Below, piece after piece: positions 1 to 7,076 of a DNA stretch of 14,342 nucleotides; position 1 is the stretch's first letter, and the number at the start of each line of letters is the position of its first letter. Under the pieces are notes generated by a model that ran no database searches, was not told the origin of the DNA, and saw only the letters and a list, made by a program, of their open reading frames with translations. Both the position numbers and the translations under genes were made by a program. This stretch comes from Clostridium sp. CAG:389 (GTDB taxonomy: Bacteria > Bacillota > Clostridia > TANB77 > CAG-508): the NCBI GenBank assembly GCA_000438255.1, contig FR901884.1, positions 1 through 14,342 on the forward strand, in the 5' to 3' direction.

Positions 1-126
1 CCAACTAAGGAGATTATGGGACAATTCATTGAAAAAATCGAGATTCATCAAGACAAACAAATTGATATATATTTCAGATTCCAACCTTTTAATGATATAA
101 TAGATAAAAAAATATATGCTAAATAA
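1..126 (+). CDS. C-terminal end of a large serine recombinase (partial)
   Basis: The window opens inside a reading frame giving 41 residues before a TAA stop. The string FIEKIEIHQDKQIDIYFRFQ is typical of the extreme C-terminus of large serine recombinases (TndX/transposon-type site-specific recombinases), after their zinc-ribbon and coiled-coil regions. These enzymes integrate and excise transposons, conjugative elements or prophages by Ser-mediated strand exchange between short attachment sites. The catalytic N-terminal domain lies outside the window, so activity cannot be judged. A recombinase gene usually sits at one end of its element, so this suggests that a mobile element occupies the sequence to the left and that its boundary is near here. 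The family call rests on a short tail only. Confidence 0.7.
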   Translation, partial: PTKEIMGQFIEKIEIHQDKQIDIYFRFQPFNDIIDKKIYAK

Positions 127-161
127 TCATAGATAGGAAATAGGAATTTGTTCGCCACTAT

Positions 162-234
162 GGACTGTAACAAATGTGATTGTCCGTTAAGACGAACTTT
201 TAAAAGTTCATCACTTCGGACTGTTACACATGTA
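162..234. repeat. Direct repeats flanking a 16-bp palindrome beside the recombinase
   Basis: Two 17-nt direct repeats, GGACTGTAACAAATGTG (162-178) and GGACTGTTACACATGTA (218-234), match at 14 of 17 positions. Between them lies the perfect palindrome GAACTTTTAAAAGTTC (194-209). The block starts 35 bp after the recombinase stop and is less AT-rich than its surroundings. Its position suggests recombinase binding sites or an element end, but no crossover dinucleotide or second attachment half can be identified from this window. Confidence 0.45.
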
Positions 235-335
235 CTTGTTAATAATCCAGAAGAGGGATATGCTGTTTTTGGAGATATTATGATTAAACAAATGAAAACA
301 GTAGGAAATTAGATTGAATATAATAAAAAAAATGT

Positions 336-358
336 AAGAGCACATTGTGCTCTTTTTT
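336..358 (+). terminator. Intrinsic terminator, probably bidirectional
   Basis: The stem AAGAGCAC / GTGCTCTT (336-343 with 347-354, loop ATT) is followed by a run of T on the plus strand. On the minus strand the same stem is followed by ACATTTTTTTT, so it can also end murC transcription, whose stop lies about 25 nt away. It separates the recombinase side from the murC side. Confidence 0.75.
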
Positions 359-382
359 CTTTTATTAAATATTTTTTGATTT

Positions 383-1762
383 CTAATCTAAAAGCATAGG
401 ACCAATTTGAGTAACAGTTCCAGCACCCAAAGTTAAAACTAAATCATTTTCTTTAACATTTTCTTTTAAATATGAAACACAATCATCAAAATCAGAAATA
501 TATTTAGCATCTTTACCCAGAGAAATGATTTTGTCAACTAAATCCTTAGAAGAAATATTATAAGTATTTGTTTCTCTTGCTGCATATATATCTAAAATAA
601 TAATATTATCAAAATTTAATAAAGCATTTGCAAAATCATCTAGAAGATTTTTTGTTCTGCTATAAGTATGTGGTTGGAAAACAACCCAAGACTTATTGTG
701 TTTCTTATTTTCGACAGATTTATAAGTGGCAATTATTTCAGTAGGATGATGACCATAATCATCATAAATGCTAGCTCCATTAACTTTTCCCTTAAATTCA
801 AATCTTCTATGTGCACCTGTAAATTTCTTTAATGCTGATTTTAAATCTTTCTTATCTATTCCATAATAATCAGATAAAGAAATACATGCTAATGCATTTA
901 AAACATTATGAGCTCCTGGAACAGATAATTCGAATGTTTCAAAAAAAGTTCCATTTTTATATACATCAAATGAAGGGAATCCATCATTGTCAAATTTTAT
1001 ATTTTTAGCATAAAAATCAACGTCAGAATTATTTATTCCATATTTAAGAATTTTAGCATTTGTATATTGAGGCAAGTCCAAACAGTTTTTATCATCACCA
1101 TTAATTACTAATAAACCATCATCAGGTAATAGTTTTACATATTTAACAAAAGCATATTTGATGTTTTCAAAAGTTTTAAAATAGTCAAGATGGTCATTAT
1201 CAATATTTAAAATAATTTCAGCTTTTGGACTAAATTTTAAAAAGCTTTCAACATATTCACAAGCTTCAATAACAAAATGTTCACTATTACCAACTCTATA
1301 ATTTCCATCAAGAGATTTTAAAAATGCACCAACTTGAATACTTGGATCTTTTAAAGCTTCTAAGAAACAAAGAGAAATCATAGAAGTTGTTGTTGTTTTG
1401 CCATGTGTGCCAGAAATGCAAATAGTATCTTTATAGCATCTAGTAAGCTCACCTAAAAAGTCAGCTCTTTCTATTGTTGGAATATTCAATCTTTTGGCTT
1501 CTAACATTTCAGGGTCATCTTGTTTGATTGCAGCTGAGTAAACTACAACATCAGATTTAGCAACATCTTCTAAATTATGACCTATTGTAACTTTTATTCC
1601 CATTGAATTTAGTTTATCAGTTGCTTCTGATTTTGCCCAGTCTGAACCTGTTACATTAAACCCCCAATTAGTAAGAATAGCTGCAATTCCACTCATGCTT
1701 ACACCACCAATACCAATCATGTGTATGTTTTTGTATTTTTTAATATTTTCTATATTAGGCAT
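383..1762 (-). CDS. murC: UDP-N-acetylmuramate--L-alanine ligase (MurC)
   Basis: MurC is the cytoplasmic ATP-dependent ligase that adds L-alanine to UDP-N-acetylmuramic acid, the first amino-acid step of peptidoglycan precursor synthesis. At 459 aa it has the full family length. Counting from the chosen ATG, an N-terminal nucleotide-sugar binding motif GIGGVSMSG lies at about 17-25, the Mur-ligase P-loop GTHGKTTTT at about 118-126, then NIDNDHLDYF and, in the C-terminal half, YDDYGHHPTEI and FQPHTYSRT. An in-frame GTG at 1774 would add four residues, but AGAGGA abuts that GTG with no spacing. The same AGAGGAG sits 11 nt before the ATG at 1762, so I prefer the ATG. A consensus sigma-A promoter lies upstream at 1831-1859. 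Mpl, a related ligase, is less likely given length and context. Confidence 0.95.
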   Translation of the reverse strand: MPNIENIKKYKNIHMIGIGGVSMSGIAAILTNWGFNVTGSDWAKSEATDKLNSMGIKVTIGHNLEDVAKSDVVVYSAAIKQDDPEMLEAKRLNIPTIERADFLGELTRCYKDTICISGTHGKTTTTSMISLCFLEALKDPSIQVGAFLKSLDGNYRVGNSEHFVIEACEYVESFLKFSPKAEIILNIDNDHLDYFKTFENIKYAFVKYVKLLPDDGLLVINGDDKNCLDLPQYTNAKILKYGINNSDVDFYAKNIKFDNDGFPSFDVYKNGTFFETFELSVPGAHNVLNALACISLSDYYGIDKKDLKSALKKFTGAHRRFEFKGKVNGASIYDDYGHHPTEIIATYKSVENKKHNKSWVVFQPHTYSRTKNLLDDFANALLNFDNIIILDIYAARETNTYNISSKDLVDKIISLGKDAKYISDFDDCVSYLKENVKENDLVLTLGAGTVTQIGPMLLD

Positions 1763-1830
1763 TTTTATTTTCACTCCTCTAATTTTTTTATGGTTTTATT
1801 TGTATATTTTTACATATTTTTAACAGATAG

Positions 1831-1859
1831 ATTATATAATTATATAGCACAAATTTCAA
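1831..1859 (-). promoter_or_regulatory. Sigma-A promoter of murC
   Basis: Read on the minus strand: -35 TTGAAA (1859-1854), a 17-nt spacer, and -10 TATAAT (1836-1831). The -10 matches consensus perfectly. The transcript start would fall about 60 nt upstream of the murC ATG. A 9-bp inverted repeat, TTTTATAAA / TTTATAAAA (1864-1872 and 1879-1887), sits immediately upstream of the -35. It could be an operator or simply AT-rich upstream-element sequence. Confidence 0.7.
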
Positions 1860-1982
1860 GTGTTTTTATAAAATTCACTTTATAAAATATATTTAAGAAA
1901 TAAAATATTTAGTACAAATTTTTATGAAAATATATAAAAGTTGTAAAGTTGGGTAAAAAAATTATTAAAAATGTAAAAAAAA

Positions 1983-2011
1983 GAAGGAAAAAAAATTTTT
2001 GTGGAGAATAA
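1983..2011 (+). promoter_or_regulatory. Sigma-H-type promoter of spoVG
   Basis: GAAGGAAAA (1983-1991) and GGAGAATAA (2003-2011), separated by 11 nt, fit the Bacillus sigma-H consensus RNAGGAWWW-N11/12-RNNGAATWW at every specified position. spoVG is the classic sigma-H-dependent gene in Bacillus subtilis, so the motif and the gene support each other. The start of transcription would be near 2018, about 60 nt before the spoVG start. Confidence 0.75.
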
Positions 2012-2081
2012 TAAGGTAAGTACATAAGAATAAACTAATATGTACAAAATAATAAAACTTAAGGAAGGACGGTGCACTAAA

Positions 2082-2354
2082 ATGCAAATCACAGATGTAC
2101 GTTTAAGAAAAGTAAATTCAGAGAACAGAATGAAAGCTGTTGCTTCTGTAACATTCGATAACGAATTCGCAGTACATGATATCAAAGTTATCGAAAGCCA
2201 AAACGGATTATTCATAGCTATGCCTAGCAGAAAAACTCCAAACGGAGAATTCAGAGATATAGCACATCCAATCAATGCTGAAACAAGAGAGAAAATTCAA
2301 AAAGCTATATTAGAAGCTTATGAAGCTCCAGAAACAGAGGAATCAGCAGAATAA
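2082..2354 (+). CDS. spoVG: SpoVG family RNA-binding regulator
   Basis: This is a 90-aa protein beginning MQITDVRLRKV, the signature of SpoVG, with the conserved core AVHDIKVIESQNGLFIAMPSRK and FRDIAHPI. SpoVG is a small site-specific nucleic-acid-binding regulator. In Bacillus it affects asymmetric septation in sporulation, and in other Firmicutes it controls virulence and cell-envelope genes post-transcriptionally. An in-frame ATG at 2040 would add 14 residues unlike any SpoVG and has no ribosome binding site. AAGGAAGG at 2061-2068 lies 13 nt before the ATG at 2082, a slightly long spacing, but family alignment fixes this start. The gene is monocistronic, between a sigma-H-like promoter and a strong terminator. 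The tail is short and acidic. Confidence 0.95.
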   Translation: MQITDVRLRKVNSENRMKAVASVTFDNEFAVHDIKVIESQNGLFIAMPSRKTPNGEFRDIAHPINAETREKIQKAILEAYEAPETEESAE

Positions 2355-2358
2355 TATA

Positions 2359-2406
2359 AAAAAGAGATTATGAAGATTAAATCTTCGAATCTCTTTTATT
2401 TTTTTA
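2359..2406. terminator. Bidirectional terminator between spoVG and asd
   Basis: A long stem pairs AAAGAGATT with AATCTCTTT, and inside it GAAGAT with ATCTTC around a TAA loop, with a small internal loop. T-rich runs follow on both strands. It lies between the convergent genes spoVG (plus) and asd (minus) and can terminate both. Confidence 0.85.
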
Positions 2407-2432
2407 TATAAAATTAAACAAAAATATTAAAA

Positions 2433-3425
2433 TTAAAGTAAAAGTAATTTTTCTAAAATTTGAACAGCATTAGAAGCAGCACCTTTACGTAAGTTATCAG
2501 AAACAACCCATAAATTAATACCAAAAGGAACACTAAAATCACGTCTAATTCTACCAACAAAAACATCATCATAGCCATCTGCCTTTGTAGCCAATGGATA
2601 ATAATTTTTATCTATATCATCAACAAGAACTATACCAGGAGAATTTTGCAACAGCATTTTAACATCATAAATATCAAAATTTGTTTTAAATTCTACATTT
2701 ATACTTTCACTATGGCAATTTTTAACAGGAACCCTAACACAAGTTGCGGTAATTGGAAGCAAGGGTTTATTTAATATTTTCCTAGTTTCATTAATCATTT
2801 TGTACTCTTCTTTTGTATAACCGTCAGATTCAAACACATCAATATGAGGTATACAGTTATTGAAAATTGGATATGGAAATTTGTTAGGAGTGATACCTTT
2901 AATTCCATTTTCTAAGTCTTCAATTCCAGCTTTACCAGCACCTGAAACCGCTTGATAAGTTGAATATACTATTCTTTTTATTTTGTATCTATCATCTAAT
3001 GGCTTTAAAGCAACAATTGCTTGAATTGTTGAACAGTTTGGATTTGCAATAATACCTTTATTTTCTGAAATTTTTTCAGGATTAACTTCTGGCACAACTA
3101 ATGGAACATCTTTATTCATTCTATAAACACTACTATTATCTATTACAGTACAACCTGATTCAACAGCGAGTGGAATAAATTTCTTAGATACATTTCCACC
3201 AGCACAGAAAATAGCATAATCAAATTTGAATTTGAAAGTATTTTCTGTTAATTCTTGAATTATATAATTTTGCCCTAAAAACTGTATTTTACTTCCAGCA
3301 GATTTTTTTGAAGCAAATAGAAAATATGTACAGTTTTTAAAGTTTTTTTCTTCTAAAACTTTTAATACAGTTCGGCCAACTAATCCTGTTGAGCCTACTA
3401 TTGCAATTTTATAATTTGTTTTCAA
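2433..3425 (-). CDS. asd: Aspartate-semialdehyde dehydrogenase
   Basis: This enzyme reduces L-aspartyl-4-phosphate to L-aspartate-4-semialdehyde with NADPH, the branch point to lysine/diaminopimelate, threonine, methionine and isoleucine. The 330-aa product has the N-terminal nucleotide-binding loop GSTGLVG (11-17), the catalytic cysteine in NPNCSTIQ (Cys131), the substrate-site segment TYQAVSGAGKAG (156-167) and the acid-base histidine in RVPVKNCHSE (His238). A GTG at 3440 is in frame, but the GGAGG ribosome binding site overlaps the codons just after it and is correctly spaced (8 nt) for the TTG at 3425, so TTG is the start. The gene has its own consensus promoter and is not in an obvious lysine operon. 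Its product supplies diaminopimelate, a link to the nearby peptidoglycan gene murC. Confidence 0.95.
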   Translation of the reverse strand: MKTNYKIAIVGSTGLVGRTVLKVLEEKNFKNCTYFLFASKKSAGSKIQFLGQNYIIQELTENTFKFKFDYAIFCAGGNVSKKFIPLAVESGCTVIDNSSVYRMNKDVPLVVPEVNPEKISENKGIIANPNCSTIQAIVALKPLDDRYKIKRIVYSTYQAVSGAGKAGIEDLENGIKGITPNKFPYPIFNNCIPHIDVFESDGYTKEEYKMINETRKILNKPLLPITATCVRVPVKNCHSESINVEFKTNFDIYDVKMLLQNSPGIVLVDDIDKNYYPLATKADGYDDVFVGRIRRDFSVPFGINLWVVSDNLRKGAASNAVQILEKLLLL

Positions 3426-3458
3426 TTTTATTACCTCCACAATATTTTTTTATTTAAT

Positions 3459-3487
3459 ATATTAGTGAAGCATAGAAAATGTGACAA
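3459..3487 (-). promoter_or_regulatory. Sigma-A promoter of asd
   Basis: On the minus strand: -35 TTGTCA (3487-3482), spacer of exactly 17 nt, -10 TAATAT (3464-3459). It lies just downstream of the terminator of the preceding minus-strand gene, so asd is probably transcribed alone. No riboswitch-sized leader is present, since the start codon is only about 35 nt further on. Confidence 0.7.
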
Positions 3488-3492
3488 CAGAA

Positions 3493-3513
3493 AAAGCCGT
3501 AAAGTACGGCTTT
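3493..3513 (-). terminator. Intrinsic terminator after the 111-aa gene
   Basis: A perfect 9-bp stem AAAGCCGTA / TACGGCTTT with a 3-nt loop is followed on the minus strand by TTTTTCT. It lies 15 nt past the stop codon of the 111-aa gene and before the asd promoter. Confidence 0.85.
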
Positions 3514-3527
3514 CTCTGCGTTAATTA

Positions 3528-3863
3528 TTAAATTGGTTCTTCATCATGGTCTTTAAGAAGATAAGGATCTGTAACTTTTGTTACATCAAATGTGTAATAC
3601 AATTCAACCCATAACTTATCATCAATCAATAATTTAACTGGTTCAAAAGTAAAAGATTTAGAACTAATTGTTAAATATTTTTCATGCACATATAAAATAT
3701 AGTCTTTATGGCGTAAATGATTTCTACTGTTGATGACAATGGATTGTAAAGCAGAATTAATATAAGGCAAATGTGCATCAGGCTTAATAACGACGTTTAG
3801 CCATTTATGCTTTACAAATTTCCGCTTAGCTTTTTTAATAATTTCTTTTTCTGTTTGGTTCAT
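3528..3863 (-). CDS. Hypothetical protein, 111 aa, family not recognised
   Basis: I do not recognise this protein. The start is the ATG at 3863 because GGAGG sits 6 nt upstream; the frame runs open further upstream to 3944, but that extension overlaps the promoter and has no ribosome binding site. The product begins MNQTEKEIIKKAKRKFVKHK, a basic N-terminal helix, and continues with predicted beta-strand segments (DYILYVHEKYLTISSK, KLWVELYYTFDV) and an acidic tail DHDEEPI. There is no signal peptide, membrane segment or cysteine motif, so a small soluble cytoplasmic protein is likely. It is flanked by a consensus promoter and a strong terminator, so it is a real single-gene transcript. It shares its upstream region with the divergent glycosyltransferase gene, but a functional link is not shown. 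Confidence 0.8.
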   Translation of the reverse strand: MNQTEKEIIKKAKRKFVKHKWLNVVIKPDAHLPYINSALQSIVINSRNHLRHKDYILYVHEKYLTISSKSFTFEPVKLLIDDKLWVELYYTFDVTKVTDPYLLKDHDEEPI

Positions 3864-3903
3864 AAAAAACCTCCTATAAATACAAATTTTTTTAAACATA
3901 TAT

Positions 3904-3932
3904 ATTATAACAAAAATTAAGAAAAATTGCAA
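3904..3932 (-). promoter_or_regulatory. Sigma-A promoter of the 111-aa gene
   Basis: On the minus strand: -35 TTGCAA (3932-3927), 17-nt spacer, -10 TATAAT (3909-3904). It stands back to back with the promoter of the divergent glycosyltransferase gene, with only 6 bp between the two -35 boxes. Confidence 0.65.
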
Positions 3933-3938
3933 AAAAAG

Positions 3939-3967
3939 TTGCATAATTTTGACAATAATAGTATAAT
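3939..3967 (+). promoter_or_regulatory. Sigma-A promoter of the glycosyltransferase gene
   Basis: -35 TTGCAT (3939-3944), 17-nt spacer, perfect -10 TATAAT (3962-3967). The same -35 hexamer with a TATAAT box and 17-nt spacing recurs at the rimP operon promoter. A TTGACA at 3949-3954 has no good -10 at the right distance. Confidence 0.6.
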
Positions 3968-4019
3968 AGATTATGTGAGATAATAAAAATATAATAAAAG
4001 AAAAAAGAGAGGTAGAAAA

Positions 4020-5279
4020 ATGGATTATATTTATATACTAAGAGAAGCATTAGTATGGATAATAACAATATTCTGGATATACCAAATATTAGTAAGTATA
4101 TGTTCATTAGTAAAATTAAAAGACAAACCATTAAAAGTAAACAAAAATCACAAATTTATGGCAATAATACCAGCGCACAATGAAGAAACGGTAGTTGGTA
4201 ACTTAATAGAAAGTTTAAAAAATCAAGACTATGATAAAGAAGATTATGATATATATGTAATTGCAGATAACTGTACAGACAGAACAGCAAGAATAGCAAG
4301 AGAAGCAGGTGCAATAGTATATGAGAGGTATGATGAAACTAAAAAAACAAAAGGATATGCACTAGACTGGTTCTTACAACAAAAAATAAAAGAAGATGCA
4401 CCATATGACGCAATATGCATATTTGATGCAGATAACATAGTAGATAAAAACTTCTTAAAAGCAATGAACAAAAAACTATGCCAAGGAGAAGAAGTAGTTC
4501 AAGGATATAGAGATATAAAAAACCCAACAGACAACTGGATAACATCAGGATATGCACTATTTTATTGGACAATGCATAAATTCTACCACTTAGCAAGATA
4601 TAATCTAGGATTATCACCATTACTAAATGGAACAGGATTTATGGTAAGCTTTGACATCATAAAGGAAAATGGTGGATGGAAAACAGTAACACTAACAGAA
4701 GACATTGAATTTTCATTACAAAGAATCCTAAAAGGAAAAAGATTAGGCTGGTCAACAGAAGCAATAGTATATGATGAACAACCAACAGGATTTGCACAAA
4801 GCTGGTCACAAAGAAGTAGATGGACAGTGGGACATATGCAATGTATGAAAGAATATACAAGCAAATTAGCAGAAGCTGTAAAAGAAAATAAAACAATGAT
4901 GAATTTTGATGGTTTCTTATATATAATAGGAAGTATACCTATGTTTATATTAACACTAATATTACTAGTATCAAACTTTGTATTATACGCAATGGATGGA
5001 ATGACACAAACTGAATTAGTACTAAATATATTAAAATACTTAGTACCAACATTTGTATTACCATCACTTACAGCAGCATTTGTAATGTGGCTAGATGGTA
5101 AGCCAATAAAACCAATGATAAAAGGATTATTTACATATCCATTATTCATGGGTTCATGGTTATTAATAAATTTTAAATGCTTATTTAAAAGAGAAACAAA
5201 CTGGGAAAAAATTACTCATAATAGAAGCATAAAAATAGATGATGTAAGTGAAAAAGTAGAAGAAATAGAAAAAATTTAG
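4020..5279 (+). CDS. Membrane-bound GT2 glycosyltransferase, processive type
   Basis: This 419-aa protein shows the layout of cellulose/hyaluronan-synthase-like family 2 glycosyltransferases: a transmembrane helix at about 8-31, a cytoplasmic catalytic domain, and about three membrane segments (about 297-324, 336-357, 366-387). Motifs in order are IIPAHNEE (49-56), the nucleotide-binding Asp of IADN (Asp83), DAD (136-138) for metal and UDP, NGTGFMVSF (203-211), TED (226-228) with the likely catalytic base, and QRSRW (264-268), the Q(Q/R)xRW motif linked to processive polymer synthesis. It probably transfers sugars from a nucleotide donor to a polysaccharide or lipid at the inner membrane face; donor and product cannot be read from sequence. 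AGAGG lies 7 nt before the ATG. It is monocistronic, and its synonymous codons are overwhelmingly A-ending. Confidence 0.85.
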   Translation: MDYIYILREALVWIITIFWIYQILVSICSLVKLKDKPLKVNKNHKFMAIIPAHNEETVVGNLIESLKNQDYDKEDYDIYVIADNCTDRTARIAREAGAIVYERYDETKKTKGYALDWFLQQKIKEDAPYDAICIFDADNIVDKNFLKAMNKKLCQGEEVVQGYRDIKNPTDNWITSGYALFYWTMHKFYHLARYNLGLSPLLNGTGFMVSFDIIKENGGWKTVTLTEDIEFSLQRILKGKRLGWSTEAIVYDEQPTGFAQSWSQRSRWTVGHMQCMKEYTSKLAEAVKENKTMMNFDGFLYIIGSIPMFILTLILLVSNFVLYAMDGMTQTELVLNILKYLVPTFVLPSLTAAFVMWLDGKPIKPMIKGLFTYPLFMGSWLLINFKCLFKRETNWEKITHNRSIKIDDVSEKVEEIEKI

Positions 5280-5286
5280 AAAAAGC

Positions 5287-5315
5287 TTGCATTTATGCTA
5301 AAAATTGGGTATAAT
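5287..5315 (+). promoter_or_regulatory. Sigma-A promoter of the rimP-nusA-infB operon
   Basis: -35 TTGCAT (5287-5292), spacer of exactly 17 nt, perfect -10 TATAAT (5310-5315). The predicted start near 5322 leaves a leader of about 70 nt before rimP, nearly all of it taken up by the hairpin at 5337-5372. Confidence 0.75.
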
Positions 5316-5336
5316 ATAGATATCAACATACGAGAC

Positions 5337-5372
5337 AGTAAAGAGTGGGAGCAAATCCCACTCTTTACTTTT
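5337..5372 (+). terminator. Leader terminator/attenuator of the nusA operon
   Basis: A perfect 14-bp stem AGTAAAGAGTGGGA / TCCCACTCTTTACT (5337-5350 and 5356-5369) with loop GCAAA is followed by TTTT and then G, an interrupted U-tract. It lies downstream of the operon promoter and just 8 nt upstream of the rimP ribosome binding site, so it acts on the operon's own transcript, although it could also stop readthrough from the glycosyltransferase gene. In Bacillus subtilis, nusA is known to be autoregulated by NusA-stimulated termination in the operon's 5' leader without an antiterminator structure, and this layout fits that. Confidence 0.75.
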
Positions 5373-5392
5373 GAAAATAAAGGAGGTAAAAA

Positions 5393-5851
5393 GTGGCAAG
5401 TATAGAAGAAAAAGTAACAAATTTAGTCGAACCAATAATCGAAAAAATAGGCTATGAACTATATGACGTAGAATATGCAAAAGAAGGAAAAAACTACTTT
5501 TTAAGAATATTTATAGACAGTGAAAAAGGAATATACTTAAATGACTGTGAAAAAGTAAATGATGCAATAACAGACATTTTAGACACAGAAAATTATATCA
5601 AAGACCAATACTTTTTAGAAATATCATCACCAGGAATTGAAAGAGTATTAAGAAAAGATAAACATTTAGAAAAAAATATTGGAACAGATATCAATGTAAA
5701 ATTATTCAAAAAAGATGAAAATGGAAAAAAAGAATATTTAGGAAAATTAAAAGAATATAACCAAAACGAAATTGTTATAGAACAAGAAGAAAAAGAAATA
5801 AAAATAGAAAGAAAAAATATATCACAAATAAAAACAGTTTATAACTGGTAA
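5393..5851 (+). CDS. rimP: Ribosome maturation factor RimP
   Basis: RimP binds the 30S subunit and helps early assembly of its central pseudoknot region and S12 incorporation. The 152-aa product has the N-terminal domain pattern EPIIEKIGYELYDVEY (13-28) followed by FLRIFIDSEKGI, the conserved EISSPGIERVL at the domain junction, and a C-terminal Sm-like beta-barrel with the segment EYLGKLKEYNQNEIVI. The start codon is GTG, fixed by AGGAGG ending 6 nt upstream; no ATG is available nearby. It is the first gene of the operon, 20 nt ahead of nusA, the standard position in Firmicutes (ylxS in older naming). Confidence 0.95.
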   Translation: MASIEEKVTNLVEPIIEKIGYELYDVEYAKEGKNYFLRIFIDSEKGIYLNDCEKVNDAITDILDTENYIKDQYFLEISSPGIERVLRKDKHLEKNIGTDINVKLFKKDENGKKEYLGKLKEYNQNEIVIEQEEKEIKIERKNISQIKTVYNW

Positions 5852-5871
5852 TATAAAGGGAGGAATAAAAA

Positions 5872-7032
5872 ATGAAAGCTATTGATAACAAAGAGTTAAT
5901 ATTAGCATTAGAAGAATTAGAAAAAGAGAAAGGAATAAAAAAGGAATATGTACTAGAATCAATAGAAACAGCATTAGTTACAGCATATAAAAGAAACTTT
6001 GATGCACTAGAAAATGTAAAAGTTGACATAGACCATCAAACAGGAGCAACACATATTTATTCTGTAAAAGAAATTGTTGAAAATGCAAATGATGAAGTTA
6101 CAGAAATCAGTTTAGAAGAAGCTCACAAAATAAACAAGAATTTAACATATGGTGATACTGTTGACATTGAAATAGTACCAAAGGATTTCGGAAGAATTGC
6201 TGCTCAAACAGCAAAACAAGTTATTGTTCAAAAATTAAGAGAAGTTGAAAGAGATTTAATATTTGACGAATATACACAAAAAAAAGGTGAGATTGTTTCT
6301 GGAATTATCCAAAAAGCAGACAAAAATATAGTTGTTGTTGATTTAGGAAGAATTGAAGGAATTATGCTTGCAAAAGAACAAGTACCAACAGAAAAATATA
6401 GAGTTAATGATAAAATAAAAGCTTACATAGTTGATGTTGAAAGAGGATTAAAAGGTGCACCACAAGTAATGATTTCAAGAAGCCATCCAGACTTTGTAAG
6501 AAAATTATTAGAATTTGAAATACCAGAAATATATGAAGGTGTAATAGAAATAAAAAGTGTATCAAGAGATGCAGGTTCAAGAAGCAAAGTTGCAGTATAT
6601 TCACCAGACCCTAATATAGACCCAGTTGGTTCATGTGTAGGAGCAAAAGGTGTAAGAATTCAAAATGTTATAAATGAATTAAATGGTGAAAAAATAGATG
6701 TAATTGAATGGGATGCAGATCCAAGTATATACATTGCATCAGCATTATTACCAGCACAAATTTTAGCTGTTGATATAAAAGAAGATGAAAGATTTGCAGA
6801 AGTTATAGTACCAGATGATCAATTATCATTAGCAATAGGTAAAGCTGGTCAAAATGCTAGATTAGCTGCAAAACTAACAAATTGGAAAATAGATATAAAA
6901 TCAGAATCTCAATTTAGACAAATACTTCAAGAACAACAAAATCAAGCAAAAAATGAAGAAGTACAAGAAGATGAAAGTGTCAATGTTGAAAACGAAGTAA
7001 ATGATACAGTTGAAAATAGTGAAGAAAACTAA
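5872..7032 (+). CDS. nusA: Transcription termination/antitermination factor NusA
   Basis: NusA binds RNA polymerase and nascent RNA, stimulating pausing and intrinsic termination. The 386-aa protein has the RNAP-binding N-terminal domain (1 to about 125, with YVLESIETALVTAYKRNF), an S1 domain (about 137-203, GEIVSGIIQKADKNIVVVDLG), and two KH domains (about 231-285 with VGSCVGAKGVRIQ, about 310-345 with LSLAIGKAGQNARLAAKLT). This is the short Gram-positive form without the acidic repeats of proteobacterial NusA, though it ends in an unstructured acidic tail of about 35 residues (EEVQEDESVNVENEV). GGGAGG lies 8 nt before the ATG. The hairpin in the operon leader is a probable target of its own activity. 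Confidence 0.97.
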   Translation: MKAIDNKELILALEELEKEKGIKKEYVLESIETALVTAYKRNFDALENVKVDIDHQTGATHIYSVKEIVENANDEVTEISLEEAHKINKNLTYGDTVDIEIVPKDFGRIAAQTAKQVIVQKLREVERDLIFDEYTQKKGEIVSGIIQKADKNIVVVDLGRIEGIMLAKEQVPTEKYRVNDKIKAYIVDVERGLKGAPQVMISRSHPDFVRKLLEFEIPEIYEGVIEIKSVSRDAGSRSKVAVYSPDPNIDPVGSCVGAKGVRIQNVINELNGEKIDVIEWDADPSIYIASALLPAQILAVDIKEDERFAEVIVPDDQLSLAIGKAGQNARLAAKLTNWKIDIKSESQFRQILQEQQNQAKNEEVQEDESVNVENEVNDTVENSEEN

Positions 7033-7076
7033 TAATAAATACAATTTAGGCATAAATTAAAAGGAAGGTGTATGTT

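Noticed and set aside
160..312. 50-codon ORF after the recombinase (MDCNKCDCPLRRTFK...)
   Set aside because: There is no ribosome binding site, it runs through the palindrome and direct repeats, and I see no family resemblance. It may be a remnant, but I cannot support it as a gene.
1864..1887. 9-bp inverted repeat TTTTATAAA / TTTATAAAA upstream of the murC promoter as an operator
   Set aside because: It consists almost only of A and T in a very AT-rich region, so chance or an UP-element is as likely as a regulator site.
2040..2081. Longer spoVG start at 2040
   Set aside because: The extra 14 residues are unlike the family N-terminus and the upstream sequence has no ribosome binding site.
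3864..3944. N-terminal hydrophobic extension of the 111-aa protein that would look like a membrane anchor
   Set aside because: It is translated from the promoter and leader region; the GGAGG site correctly spaced for 3863 shows the real start.
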